Assembly (NCBI GenBank): GCA_030427145.1
Contig: JAUHWT010000003.1
Location: 186,001-250,000, forward strand
DNA from: Alphaproteobacteria bacterium
GTDB lineage: Bacteria > Pseudomonadota > Alphaproteobacteria > Rhodobacterales > Rhodobacteraceae
Direction: 5' to 3'
DNA length: 64,000 bases
A program made the translations under genes and the position numbers. The notes beneath the pieces are model-generated. The model did not search any database and was not told the origin of the DNA. It worked only from the letters and a program-made list of their open reading frames with translations. Below are positions 36,033-45,117 of this stretch, piece by piece (position 1 is the first letter of the stretch; each line of letters opens with the position of its first letter).

Positions 36033-36514
36033 ACCAGCCCCTCCCCATGCGCGGCGCGAAGGCCGTGGGTGTGATGGACGAACTGACCGGTATTGAGGCC
36101 GCGTCCGTGATCTATCTGCGCCTGTGGTTTTCCGGATCGCGGGAACAGGCCCGCGTCCGCTCCGACCTCTTCATGGCCCTGGGCCGGGAACAGGGCGACC
36201 GCGCCCTGCGCTCCTTTGAAAACCTCTGCGAACTCTGTGTCCGGCACGGGCGCAGACCGATCATGCGCCATTCGGTGGAGTGCCGTTGCCTCGGCTCGGA
36301 CGAATCCTGTTTTGCCAATTTCATCGCCACTGCCGCGGACGGCCAGCGTGAGGACGCGCTGCTCATTGCAACGCTACTGGTACGGCCCGATGTCGCACCG
36401 CTCGTCGCGTCGCTGGCCGCCGAATTCGGGCTGGCCCTCAAACGGATGCGGTTCGGAGAAAAAACCACCGTAAGCGCTCCATCGCACAGACCCAACAACA
36501 ACACACTGCACTGA
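36029..36514 (+). CDS. Cys/His-rich conserved hypothetical protein in the hemP gene set
   Basis: I do not recognise this 161-residue protein. It has no signal peptide, so it is cytoplasmic. The middle has a tight cluster of possible metal ligands: C67, C70 (CELC), H73, H81, C85, C87 (CRC) and C94. The remainder is helical, and the tail (about 143-161) is polar. It is translationally coupled to hemP and 18 bases before the first imelysin gene. The cluster suggests iron-sulfur, zinc or haem binding, perhaps as a sensor or helper, but that is inference. Confidence 0.8.
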   Translation: MNQPLPMRGAKAVGVMDELTGIEAASVIYLRLWFSGSREQARVRSDLFMALGREQGDRALRSFENLCELCVRHGRRPIMRHSVECRCLGSDESCFANFIATAADGQREDALLIATLLVRPDVAPLVASLAAEFGLALKRMRFGEKTTVSAPSHRPNNNTLH

Positions 36515-36532
36515 AACCGAAGGACAGACTGA

Positions 36533-37795
36533 ATGAAACGCAACTTCCTGATCTCCACAGCCATGGGCCTCGCCCTCGCCACGCCCGTCATGGCGGTCGA
36601 GAAAAGTGCAGTCCTGGAAACATACGCCGATATCGCCGAGGCTGAATATGGCGACAGCCTGACCACGGCCAAAGCCCTCCAGTCCGCCATCAGCGAACTC
36701 GTCGCCAACCCGTCGGCCGAAGCCCTGCAGGCGGCCAAATCCGCCTGGCTTGCGGCCCGCGTGCCCTATCAGCAGACCGAGGTTTTCCGCTTTGGCAATG
36801 CCATCGTCGATGACTGGGAAGGCAAGGTAAACGCATGGCCACTCGACGAGGGCCTCATTGACTACGTCGATGCCTCCTATGGCGGCCCGACCGACGAAAA
36901 CGAATACGCGGCCCTGAATATCGTGGCCAATCCGAGCTTTACGCTCTCCGGCACCGAGATTGACGCCTCCGAAATCACGCCCGCCCTCATTGAGGAGTCG
37001 CTTCAGGAAGCAGACGGTATCGAATCCAACGTGGCCAGCGGCTACCACGCCATCGAGTTTCTGCTCTGGGGTCAGGACCTGAACGGTCACGCCCCGGGTG
37101 CGGGCAACCGTCCCTGGACCGACTACGCCGCCGGTGAGGACTGCACCAACGGCAACTGCGACCGTCGTGGCGAATACCTTCAGGCCGCCGCTGACCTGCT
37201 CGTCTCCGACCTCGAATGGATCACGGCACAGTGGGGCGCCGATGGTGAGGCCCGTACCGGCCTGATGGATAATCCGGACGCGGGTATTTCCGCCATGCTG
37301 ACGGGCATGGGCTCACTTTCCTACGGCGAACAGGCTGGCGAGCGGATGCGCCTCGGACTTATGCTGAACGACCCGGAGGAGGAACACGACTGCTTCTCCG
37401 ACAACACCCATAACAGCCACTACTATGACGGTCTGGGCATCCAAAACGTCTATCTGGGTGAGTATGTCGGCGTTGACGGAACGGTGGTTTCCGGCCCATC
37501 GCTTTCGGACCTCGTCGCTGAAACCGACCCGGAACTTGATGCCGAGATGCGCGAAAAACTCTCCGCAACCATGCTGGCCCTCGGACGGATCAAAACGGCG
37601 GCGGAAGCAGGCTACTCCTACGACATGATGCTTGAGCAGGGCAACGCGGCCGGCGAAGCGCTGGTCATGGGGGGCGTCAATGGCCTGATCGACCAGACCC
37701 GGTCCATTGAGCGCGTCGTCACGACCCTCGGGCTCGACCAGATCGCCTTCGAGGGCTCCGACAGCCTCGACAACCCCAACGCTGTTTTTCAGTAA
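36533..37795 (+). CDS. Periplasmic imelysin-family protein (IrpA-like, M75)
   Basis: This 420-residue protein has a signal peptide (about 1-21, ending VMA) and a large helical imelysin domain. The GxHxxE motif is intact (G170-H172-E175 in SGYHAIEFLLWGQDLN). Imelysin proteins such as IrpA are iron-regulated periplasmic or outer-surface proteins once described as peptidases; a metal-binding or iron-uptake role is more likely here. AAGGAC precedes the ATG. It is followed by a stable hairpin and then the DUF1111 gene. Confidence 0.92.
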   Translation: MKRNFLISTAMGLALATPVMAVEKSAVLETYADIAEAEYGDSLTTAKALQSAISELVANPSAEALQAAKSAWLAARVPYQQTEVFRFGNAIVDDWEGKVNAWPLDEGLIDYVDASYGGPTDENEYAALNIVANPSFTLSGTEIDASEITPALIEESLQEADGIESNVASGYHAIEFLLWGQDLNGHAPGAGNRPWTDYAAGEDCTNGNCDRRGEYLQAAADLLVSDLEWITAQWGADGEARTGLMDNPDAGISAMLTGMGSLSYGEQAGERMRLGLMLNDPEEEHDCFSDNTHNSHYYDGLGIQNVYLGEYVGVDGTVVSGPSLSDLVAETDPELDAEMREKLSATMLALGRIKTAAEAGYSYDMMLEQGNAAGEALVMGGVNGLIDQTRSIERVVTTLGLDQIAFEGSDSLDNPNAVFQ

Positions 37796-37809
37796 ACTCC
37801 GTCAAAACG

Positions 37810-37836
37810 GCATGGCGCGGCCCGTCCGCGCCATGC
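37810..37836 (+). repeat. Perfect 11-bp hairpin between imelysin and DUF1111 genes
   Basis: GCATGGCGCGG (37810-37820) and its exact complement (37826-37836) flank a five-base loop. There is no T run after it, so it is more likely an mRNA-stabilising or partial-termination hairpin that sets different levels for the two genes. Confidence 0.6.
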
Positions 37837-37949
37837 TCCACTTTCCATCCGGCCTGGTGAGCGGAATGTGAGCCGTTCCCATGTTGCAAATCGGGGGCAA
37901 AGCGCCCATTGAACGCCGCAATATCGACCGCAGCCGGACCCACGACGCC

Positions 37950-39503
37950 ATGACCAACCAGCCACGTCACACATCTTCTGGATGGCGCGCCCCGGCAACC
38001 GCGATCCTGTTGGCGCTCACGCCCCTGCCCGGCACCGCCCAGGCGGGCCCTCTGGACGAGCCGCACCTCAACATTGTACCGCGCACCGCGGAAGAACGCG
38101 AACGCATCGCGGCTGTTACCGGCCTCACCCAGGATTTCTCGGCTCCCCAGCGGTTTGAGGAAATGTCCGCAGGCGCCGCCACCGTCCGCGCCCGCACTAC
38201 CGCCGACGCTTTCTCCGACTTCTCAGGCAATCTCGAATTCAGCGAGGAACTGGACTTCAAGGTCGGCAACGGACTCTTCAAGAAAATCTGGGTCTCGTCG
38301 CCCTCTTCCACCCTGGCCTCCGACGGCCTCGGTCCGCTTTACAACGCCCGCTCCTGCCAGCGCTGCCACATCAAGGACGGACGCGGCCACCCGCCCGAAG
38401 CGAACGACGACAACGCCATTTCGATGTTCCTGCGAGTCTCGGTCCCCGGCGATCCGGAGGACATCCCCGCCGATATCGAGGGCTGGTTCGCCACCCTGCC
38501 CGAACCCACCTATGGCAGCCAGCTTCAGGACCTGGCCGTCACCGGCCACGCGGCTGAATACAGGCTCGACGTAACATGGGAGGAAATCCCGGTGGAACTG
38601 ACAGGTGGCGAAACCGTCAGCCTGCGCAAACCCGACTGGAAAGCCGCCGATCTCGGCTATGGCCCGATGCACCCCGACGCCATGATCAGCCCGCGTGTCG
38701 CCCCGCAGATGATCGGCATGGGCCTTCTTGAGGCCATTCCCGCCGCCGACATCCTCGCCAATGCCGATCCCGATGATGCGAATGGTGACGGCATCTCCGG
38801 CAAGGCCAGTATTGTCTGGTCCGACGAATATCACCAGCCCATGCTGGGGCGCTTCGGCCACAAGGCCGGCAACCCGACCGTGCTCCAGCAGGCGGCCCAG
38901 GCCTTCGCGGGCGACATGGGCATTTCCTCGCCGCTTTACCCTGCAGGCTCCGGCGAGTGCACGGCCACCCAGACGATCTGTATCGACGCGCCCCACGGCG
39001 ATGGCGACGACCGGGAATTCGAGATCGATGATGACGGCCTCGAACTCCTGACATTCTACAGCCGCAACCTTGGCGTTCCTGCACGCCGCGACGCTGGCGA
39101 CCGGCAGGTTCTGCGCGGGAAACGGATTTTTTATGAGACCGGCTGCGCCGACTGCCACCGTCCCGCCTTCGTCACCCACCGCCTGAAGGACCGTCCCGCG
39201 CAAAGCTTTCAGCTCATCTGGCCCTGGACGGACCTGCTTCTGCACGACATGGGCGAGGGTCTGGCCGATGACCGCCCGGAAGGCCGTGCCTCGGGTCGGG
39301 AATGGCGCACTGCGCCGCTATGGGGCACCGGCCTGACCGAACAGGTCAGCGGCCACAGCTATTTCCTCCACGACGGCCGTGCTCGGAACCGCCTTGAGGC
39401 CATTCTCTGGCACGGCGGCGAGGCGCAGGCCTCCCGCGACCAGATCGTGGACCTGCCCAAATCCGACCGTGACGCCCTCATAAGATTTCTGGAAAGTCTT
39501 TAA
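37950..39503 (+). CDS. Di-haem oxidoreductase, DUF1111 family
   Basis: This 517-residue protein has a signal peptide (about 12-33) and two c-type haem sites, CQRCH (136-140) and CADCH (399-403), the layout of the DUF1111 'thiol oxidoreductase'/di-haem family. It is predicted periplasmic. The family is repeatedly encoded next to imelysin genes and may move electrons for ferrous/ferric iron conversion; the reaction is not known. I chose the ATG at 37950 because it starts a good signal peptide; an ATG 23 codons upstream gives a poor one. Confidence 0.9.
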   Translation: MTNQPRHTSSGWRAPATAILLALTPLPGTAQAGPLDEPHLNIVPRTAEERERIAAVTGLTQDFSAPQRFEEMSAGAATVRARTTADAFSDFSGNLEFSEELDFKVGNGLFKKIWVSSPSSTLASDGLGPLYNARSCQRCHIKDGRGHPPEANDDNAISMFLRVSVPGDPEDIPADIEGWFATLPEPTYGSQLQDLAVTGHAAEYRLDVTWEEIPVELTGGETVSLRKPDWKAADLGYGPMHPDAMISPRVAPQMIGMGLLEAIPAADILANADPDDANGDGISGKASIVWSDEYHQPMLGRFGHKAGNPTVLQQAAQAFAGDMGISSPLYPAGSGECTATQTICIDAPHGDGDDREFEIDDDGLELLTFYSRNLGVPARRDAGDRQVLRGKRIFYETGCADCHRPAFVTHRLKDRPAQSFQLIWPWTDLLLHDMGEGLADDRPEGRASGREWRTAPLWGTGLTEQVSGHSYFLHDGRARNRLEAILWHGGEAQASRDQIVDLPKSDRDALIRFLESL

Positions 39504-39506
39504 CCC

Positions 39507-40517
39507 ATGCGCATCCTGGCCCTGCTCCTCCTTTTTCTCCCGGTCGCGGCCCAGGCCGACGACCATGCCCAAAGTGTAGAGACCATCGTCAACGAACACA
39601 TCCTGCCCGGCTTTGAGCGCTTCGACAGTGCCGCAACAAACCTGGCTGATACGGCAGCAGACCACTGTGAGCCCGAATCGGAAGACCTGCGTGCCGCCTG
39701 GAACGAGGCATTTGACGCCTGGCTCCGCATCAGCCACCTGCGCTTCGGCCCGACCGAGACCGGTGACCGCGGCTTCGCGCTCGCCTTCTGGCCCGACACA
39801 CGCGGCGTCACACCCAAAACCCTGGCAAAACTGATCGCAGACGGGGACCCGATCGCGGAAAGCCCGGAGAGTTACGCCGAGGTTTCCGTTGCAGCCCGCG
39901 GCTTCTACGCGCTGGAATTCCTGATCTACGATCCGGCCATCTCCTCCGCCGGCGATCCGGTCTACCACTGCACTCTCATCCAGACCGTTACTGCGGACAT
40001 TGCCGAAATGGCGCGCGATATGGCCGATGAGTGGAACACCGTCTGGGCCGAACAGATGCTGTCGCCATCGGCGGACGGTCTCTGGCACACCGACGAGGAA
40101 GCCGCCCGCGAGTTGTTCAAGGCCCTCACCACCGGCCTCGAATTCACCGCCGACACCCGTCTCGGCCGCCCTCTCGGCACCTTCGACCGCCCGCGACCCG
40201 CCCGCGCCGAAGCCCGGCGCTCGGGCCGTTCACTGCGCAACGTGCAGCAGTCCCTCGCGGCACTTGAGGATCTTGCCCTTGGATTCAGCCTGACCGACGA
40301 GACCCTGCGCGCCTCGCTCGAATCCGTGTTCGCCCGCAGCCAAAAGCTCGCCGCGAACCTCGATGATCCCGTCTTCGCGGGTGTCGATCAGCCCCAGTCC
40401 CGCCTGCGCGTCGAAATCCTACAGCAATCCATCGGTGACATTCGTGACGTGGTCTCCCAGGGCGTGGGCCCGTCGCTGGGCATCGCCGCCGGATTCAACT
40501 CCATGGATGGTGACTGA
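39507..40517 (+). CDS. Second imelysin-family periplasmic protein
   Basis: This 336-residue protein has a signal peptide (about 1-17) and the helical imelysin domain, but the GxHxxE motif reads G132-Y134-E137 (RGFYALEFLIY), so the His is missing. It belongs to the COG3489-like branch that accompanies IrpA-like proteins. It begins three bases after the DUF1111 stop and ends just before the DUF1513 gene, so the three are expressed together. It may be a structural or binding partner of the first imelysin. Confidence 0.88.
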   Translation: MRILALLLLFLPVAAQADDHAQSVETIVNEHILPGFERFDSAATNLADTAADHCEPESEDLRAAWNEAFDAWLRISHLRFGPTETGDRGFALAFWPDTRGVTPKTLAKLIADGDPIAESPESYAEVSVAARGFYALEFLIYDPAISSAGDPVYHCTLIQTVTADIAEMARDMADEWNTVWAEQMLSPSADGLWHTDEEAARELFKALTTGLEFTADTRLGRPLGTFDRPRPARAEARRSGRSLRNVQQSLAALEDLALGFSLTDETLRASLESVFARSQKLAANLDDPVFAGVDQPQSRLRVEILQQSIGDIRDVVSQGVGPSLGIAAGFNSMDGD

Positions 40518-40518
40518 C

Positions 40519-41595
40519 ATGAACGCTCGCCGCCGCTTCCTCGCCGGAATGCTGGCCGCCGGCGTTATTCCCAAAACCGGCTGGGCCAGCGCGGGAATGC
40601 CCGCATGGCTCGCGGCCGCCGGAACCCCGGAAGGCGGCTTCGTGCTCTGCGGCATCACCTCCGCGCGGGAAATTGCCTTTCGCATCCCCATACCGGCCCG
40701 CGGCCACGCCGCTGCGGCACATCCCACCAAACCCCACGCCGTGGCCTTCGCTCGGCGACCTGGCACCTTCGCACTGGTGATTGACTGCGCCACAGGCGAG
40801 GTAAGATCCCGCCTTGCCTCACCACCCGAACATCATTTCTACGGCCACGGGGCCTTCTCCGCCGACGGTTCCGTTCTCTTCACGTCCGAGAATGACTACA
40901 ACTGGGCCCGCGGCATGATCGGCGTCTGGGACGCGACGGACGGTTACCGGCGCATCACGGCGATCGAGAGCGGCGGCATTGGCCCCCACGACATCAAACG
41001 GCTTCCGGGTACCGACACGCTGGTCGTGGCAAATGGCGGCATCGAAACCCATCCGGACAGCGGCCGCGCCAAACTGAACCTCGCGACCATGCAGCCCAAT
41101 CTCAGCTACATCGCGGAAGGTCAGGTTACGGAAACCGTGACCCTGCCCCGCGACCTGCGCCTGAACTCCATCCGCCACCTGGCCCTGTCAAAAACCGGAA
41201 CCGTCGCTTTCGGCATGCAGTGGGAAGGCGCCGGACATCCCCGCGCTCTGGTGGGCCTGCACAAACGCGGTGCCGCGCCCGTTCTCTGCACGGCCCCGGA
41301 GCACGTAACCCGCGAAATGCAGGGCTATGTCGGCAGCATTGCAATGGACAAAGTTGGCGAGCGTATAGCCGTCACCTCACCACGCGGTGGCGTGATACAG
41401 ACCTACGACGCAACCACCGGAAATTTCGTCAGCAGCCACACACAAACCGACGCCTGCGGTATTGCGTCAAACGGCACGGGCTTCACCGTGACGGATGGAA
41501 CCGGCGGCATAGCCCGCCTCGGAAACGGCTCCGACGACCGGCGCCGGGTCGATGGTCTGATGTGGGACAACCATCTCGTACCGGTCGGCACCTGA
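40519..41595 (+). CDS. DUF1513 beta-propeller protein
   Basis: This 358-residue protein starts MNARRRFLAGMLAAGVIP, a twin-arginine-like export signal, and continues with repeated strand patterns (HHFYGHGAFSADGSVLFTSEND, shortened here: YGHGAFSADGSVLFTSEND; GIGPHDIKRLPGTDTLVVANGG) typical of the DUF1513 propeller family. The ATG at 40519 is one base after the imelysin stop. Tat export would allow it to fold with a cofactor before export. It is the last gene of the hemP-imelysin set. Confidence 0.88.
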   Translation: MNARRRFLAGMLAAGVIPKTGWASAGMPAWLAAAGTPEGGFVLCGITSAREIAFRIPIPARGHAAAAHPTKPHAVAFARRPGTFALVIDCATGEVRSRLASPPEHHFYGHGAFSADGSVLFTSENDYNWARGMIGVWDATDGYRRITAIESGGIGPHDIKRLPGTDTLVVANGGIETHPDSGRAKLNLATMQPNLSYIAEGQVTETVTLPRDLRLNSIRHLALSKTGTVAFGMQWEGAGHPRALVGLHKRGAAPVLCTAPEHVTREMQGYVGSIAMDKVGERIAVTSPRGGVIQTYDATTGNFVSSHTQTDACGIASNGTGFTVTDGTGGIARLGNGSDDRRRVDGLMWDNHLVPVGT

Positions 41596-41709
41596 GCCTT
41601 ACACGCCACTGACCGCTCCATGAGCGTCACTGCGCAACCGCATCAAACTTTGAGGAAAAACCGAACGTGGCCCCCGAGGGGGAAGATATCCATCCATGTT
41701 CTGATAAAT

Positions 41710-41784
41710 TGGAGCGGGCGATGAGATTCGAACTCACGACCCTAACCTTGGCAAGGTTATGCTCTACCCCTGAGCTACGCCCGC
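41710..41784 (-). tRNA. tRNA-Gly (GCC)
   Basis: Read on the minus strand, a seven-base-pair acceptor stem (GCGGGCG/CGCCCGC), D arm with AGCTCAGGGGTAGAGC, anticodon loop TTGCCAA (anticodon GCC), and T arm with GTTCGAATC form a full cloverleaf. The discriminator is T and the CCA end is encoded (41710-41712). A weak G+C hairpin at about 41668-41684 downstream may be its terminator. Confidence 0.96.
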
Positions 41785-42075
41785 ATCCGTGAGGCGGTGT
41801 ATAGCCAAAAGCGTTTGAGGGTGACAAGGGGCAAAACGACGCTTCCGCAAAAATAATTTCACAGTTGTTCGAAGCGGTCACCGCACCGGGAATTCCCGCC
41901 CCGAACCGTGCCGATTCATTGACAGCCCAACCCTGTCACGGCACCATGTCAGCGCAGCAAAAACCATAAGCCCGTGCAAATACCTGGCAAAAAATTACCC
42001 CGCCATTAATCAATAATTATGCTGCGGCGGTTTGTAGTTCAGACAGTTAACGGTGAATTTTGTTGAAAGTGTGCG
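41785..42075. other. Intergenic region before the GGDEF-EAL gene
   Basis: No gene is supported here. At 42006-42020 TTAA-N7-TTAT matches the CtrA consensus at seven of eight fixed positions, 56 bases before the start of the GGDEF-EAL gene; this is suggestive only. Confidence 0.4.
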
Positions 42076-43800
42076 ATGAGTGTTCTCAATCCAGACGGCC
42101 GGCCGGAGATGTCGCTGCTGAGACTTGCGGTAGCGCGGCTGGGGATTTCCGCAATGGGGGTCTATATTCTGGAAGATGACGGCGCGCGATTATGGACCTC
42201 CACCGCTGACTTCTCGCTCAACCAGTCCCGGTTTTCCCGAAATGACCATCAGGGCTGGACGGAACTGCCCAAACCCCTGCGCCATGCCCTTGCGACCACC
42301 GGTGCCAGCCGACTCACCACGGTCCAGACCGGCATCCACTGCGAATTCATTACGCTCATGCCGATCTGGCGAAACAACGCGCCCATCGGTTTTATCCTGA
42401 TGATCGACCCCCGACGCCGCTGGCTCGGCCCCCGCGCGGCCCAGGGAATGCAGGACACGGCACAGCTCTTTGCCTCGCTGATCGCCCATGCCCGCCCCGA
42501 TTCCGTCGCCCCGAAAGAGGCGCGTGACGACTCGACCGTAGCCATCCCCGACGACACCCTGCGCAACAGCGTCACGCGAATGGTTCAGTTCGCCCATCTG
42601 GATGCGATGGAGATCATCAACTCCTCCATTCTTCTGATCGACATCGACCGATTTCACGAGATCAACGAGGCCCTTGGTGCCGCAGCCGGCGACACGCTCC
42701 TCGCCGCAACCGGCAGCCGCCTTCGCGACATCCTCGGCCCGGGTGATCGCATGATCCGCCTCGAATCGGACCGCTTCCTGGTCATCACACCGCGCCCGGC
42801 CCCCGAGCTTCCCGATTTTGCCGGAATGCTGATCGACTGCGTCTCTGAAGCACACAGCATCGATGGCCGCGACGTCTCCCTCCAGGCCACCATGAGCCTT
42901 GTCCCCGCGCTCGACGGCGACAACACCGCGGCCAGCATGTTCCTCCACGCGGAACTCGCCCTGCGCCGTGGCAAACGCGAGGGCGGCAACCGCATCGTCA
43001 TGCATGACCCCCGGCTCGATGCGGCTCTTCAGGACAACAGCCGTCTCAAACTTGATCTTGCCGAAGCCATGGAAAACGATGGCCTGCAAATCGTGTATCA
43101 GCCCTATTTCGACCTCGCCGGTGATTCCGTCTCCGGATATGAGGCGCTGATGCGCTGGACCCACCCCGAGCGCGGCAACATGCAGCCCTCCCAGTTCATC
43201 GGCCTGGCCGAGGCTTCCGGCCTGATCCTGCCACTGGGCGCCTGGTCGCTGAACCGCGCCCTCTCCGACGCCGCGGGCTGGGACGGTGATTTCCGGCTCT
43301 CGGTCAACATCTCCGCGCTTCAGTTCCACCAGCCGGAATTCGTCGACCAGGTTGACGCGGCCCTTGCCCGAAGCGGCTTCCCGGCGGAACGCCTGGAACT
43401 GGAACTCACTGAGACCGTACTGCTCAATGAGGAGCCGGGAACCGTCCGCCGCATCAAAAGCCTCATCGACCGGGGCATCCAGATCGCCCTCGATGATTTC
43501 GGTACGGGCTACAGCGCGCTGTCCTACCTCTCGCGCATTCCCCATCACCGCATCAAACTCGACCGAAGTTTTGTCCAGGACCTCGAAAACCCGGCCACGG
43601 CGGAGCTCATCCGCGCCATCATCCAGTCCGCCCGCGCACAGGGCATAAAGGTCACGGCCGAAGGCATCGAAACCGACAAGCAACTCCGTCAGGTTCGCGA
43701 ATTCGGTTTCACCCACGCCCAGGGTTTTCTGATCGGCCGCCCCGTCGATCAGCCGATGGAGGTTGCGGATACGGGCGGTCCCAGCGCGATTTCCGTCTGA
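42076..43800 (+). CDS. GAF-like/degenerate GGDEF/EAL c-di-GMP phosphodiesterase
   Basis: This 574-residue cytoplasmic protein has a GAF-like sensory region (about 10-135), a GGDEF domain (about 170-310) and an EAL domain (about 325-565). The cyclase motif is broken: GGDEF reads ESDRF at 230-234, so it should not make c-di-GMP. The EAL part is intact: EAL at 356-358, then NISA, ELTET, DDFGTGYSALSYL, KLDRSFV and AEGIE, so it probably degrades c-di-GMP, with the GGDEF domain as a GTP sensor. It stands alone and could be CtrA-controlled. Confidence 0.93.
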   Translation: MSVLNPDGRPEMSLLRLAVARLGISAMGVYILEDDGARLWTSTADFSLNQSRFSRNDHQGWTELPKPLRHALATTGASRLTTVQTGIHCEFITLMPIWRNNAPIGFILMIDPRRRWLGPRAAQGMQDTAQLFASLIAHARPDSVAPKEARDDSTVAIPDDTLRNSVTRMVQFAHLDAMEIINSSILLIDIDRFHEINEALGAAAGDTLLAATGSRLRDILGPGDRMIRLESDRFLVITPRPAPELPDFAGMLIDCVSEAHSIDGRDVSLQATMSLVPALDGDNTAASMFLHAELALRRGKREGGNRIVMHDPRLDAALQDNSRLKLDLAEAMENDGLQIVYQPYFDLAGDSVSGYEALMRWTHPERGNMQPSQFIGLAEASGLILPLGAWSLNRALSDAAGWDGDFRLSVNISALQFHQPEFVDQVDAALARSGFPAERLELELTETVLLNEEPGTVRRIKSLIDRGIQIALDDFGTGYSALSYLSRIPHHRIKLDRSFVQDLENPATAELIRAIIQSARAQGIKVTAEGIETDKQLRQVREFGFTHAQGFLIGRPVDQPMEVADTGGPSAISV

Positions 43801-43866
43801 CGCCCTCTTACCAAACCACTCCCGCGATGATATTGCCCCTCACTGTCACGACAGAACGGGGGCGGC

Positions 43867-45087
43867 ATGCAGGAACTCTCACAGGATCAGCGGGATCCGG
43901 ATTTCGTCCAGAACCCATATCCCTTCTATGAACGCGCCCGCGCCTGCGGTGATCTGTTCCACTGGACGGAATACGGATTCCCCTGTGCCGCAGGTCATGC
44001 TGCCGTCAACGCCATCCTGCGCGACCGCCGGTTTGGGCGGGAACCGGCGGAGGACCAGAAACCGCAACGTCCCGCCCACCTGAAAAACTTCTATGCGGTC
44101 GACGAGCTTTCCATGCTCGACCGCGAGCCGCCCGTCCATACGCGGCTGCGCTCACTCGTCCTGCGGGCCTTCACCTCACGCCGCATCGCGGGCCTTACAG
44201 GCGACATCGAGGACATCACGATTAACCTTCTCGACCGGATGGACGGCGACAGCGTGGACCTCCTGTCCTGCTTTGCCGAACGTCTGCCCGTCGAGGTGAT
44301 AGCGAGGCTGCTCGGCGTACCGGGCGAGATGTCGGATCAGCTTCTTAAATGGTCCCACGACATGGTTGCCATGTACCAGGTGCGCCGCGACCGGGAGATT
44401 GAGGACCGCGCCGACCAGGCCGCCGCTGAGTTCACCGCATTTCTCAGGGATTACGTGGAGCTGCGTCGCAGATCCCCGTCCGATGACCTTATCTCCGAAC
44501 TCATCACTGCCGAATCGGAGGGTTCCAAACTCACCACGCTCGAACTCATCGCCACCTGCATCCTGCTCCTGAACGCGGGCCACGAGGCAACTGTTCACGT
44601 CATTGGCAACGGCCTGACCTCCATCTTCGGCGAAGGCCTCAATCCCGGCGATCTATTTGCCAGCGAAGACCGCACGACCCAAACCGTAGAGGAAATGATC
44701 CGCCACGACCCGCCCCTGCACCTCTTCACCCGCATGGCGAAGGACGACGTCGAGATCTTCGGTCACAGGTTCCGGCGCGGCGACACCGTTGGATGCCTCC
44801 TGGCCGCGGCAAACCGTGACCCTGCCGTATTTGAGGATCCCGACCGCTTCAATCCTGACCGGCCCAACGCCGCGGCCAACCTGTCCTTCGGCGCAGGCAT
44901 ACATTTCTGCATCGGTGCCCCCTTGGCCCGCCGCGAACTCATTGTCGCTCTGCCGCTGCTATTTGGCCGCTTTCCGGACCTGAAACCAACCAGTCCACCG
45001 GACTTCGCCGACCGCTATCACTTCCGCGGCCTGACCACGATGCCCGTCACATTGATCCCAGGCACCTCACGCGCTACACGGCCCTAA
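43867..45087 (+). CDS. Cytochrome P450 (bacterial class I type)
   Basis: This 406-residue soluble P450 has the haem-ligand loop FGAGIHFCIGAPLARRE with C348, the ExxR motif (E276, R279) and the I-helix AGHEATVH (237-244) where the oxygen-activating Thr is present. It lacks a membrane anchor. No ferredoxin or ferredoxin reductase gene is adjacent, so the redox partners and substrate are unknown. It precedes mazG by 30 bases on the same strand. Confidence 0.95.
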   Translation: MQELSQDQRDPDFVQNPYPFYERARACGDLFHWTEYGFPCAAGHAAVNAILRDRRFGREPAEDQKPQRPAHLKNFYAVDELSMLDREPPVHTRLRSLVLRAFTSRRIAGLTGDIEDITINLLDRMDGDSVDLLSCFAERLPVEVIARLLGVPGEMSDQLLKWSHDMVAMYQVRRDREIEDRADQAAAEFTAFLRDYVELRRRSPSDDLISELITAESEGSKLTTLELIATCILLLNAGHEATVHVIGNGLTSIFGEGLNPGDLFASEDRTTQTVEEMIRHDPPLHLFTRMAKDDVEIFGHRFRRGDTVGCLLAAANRDPAVFEDPDRFNPDRPNAAANLSFGAGIHFCIGAPLARRELIVALPLLFGRFPDLKPTSPPDFADRYHFRGLTTMPVTLIPGTSRATRP

Positions 45088-45117
45088 CGGGAACAGCATC
45101 AGGACGGGGCGCAGAGC

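Noticed and set aside
41627..41881. Open frame across the tRNA-Gly
   Set aside because: It covers the tRNA on the same strand and has no ribosome site or family pattern.
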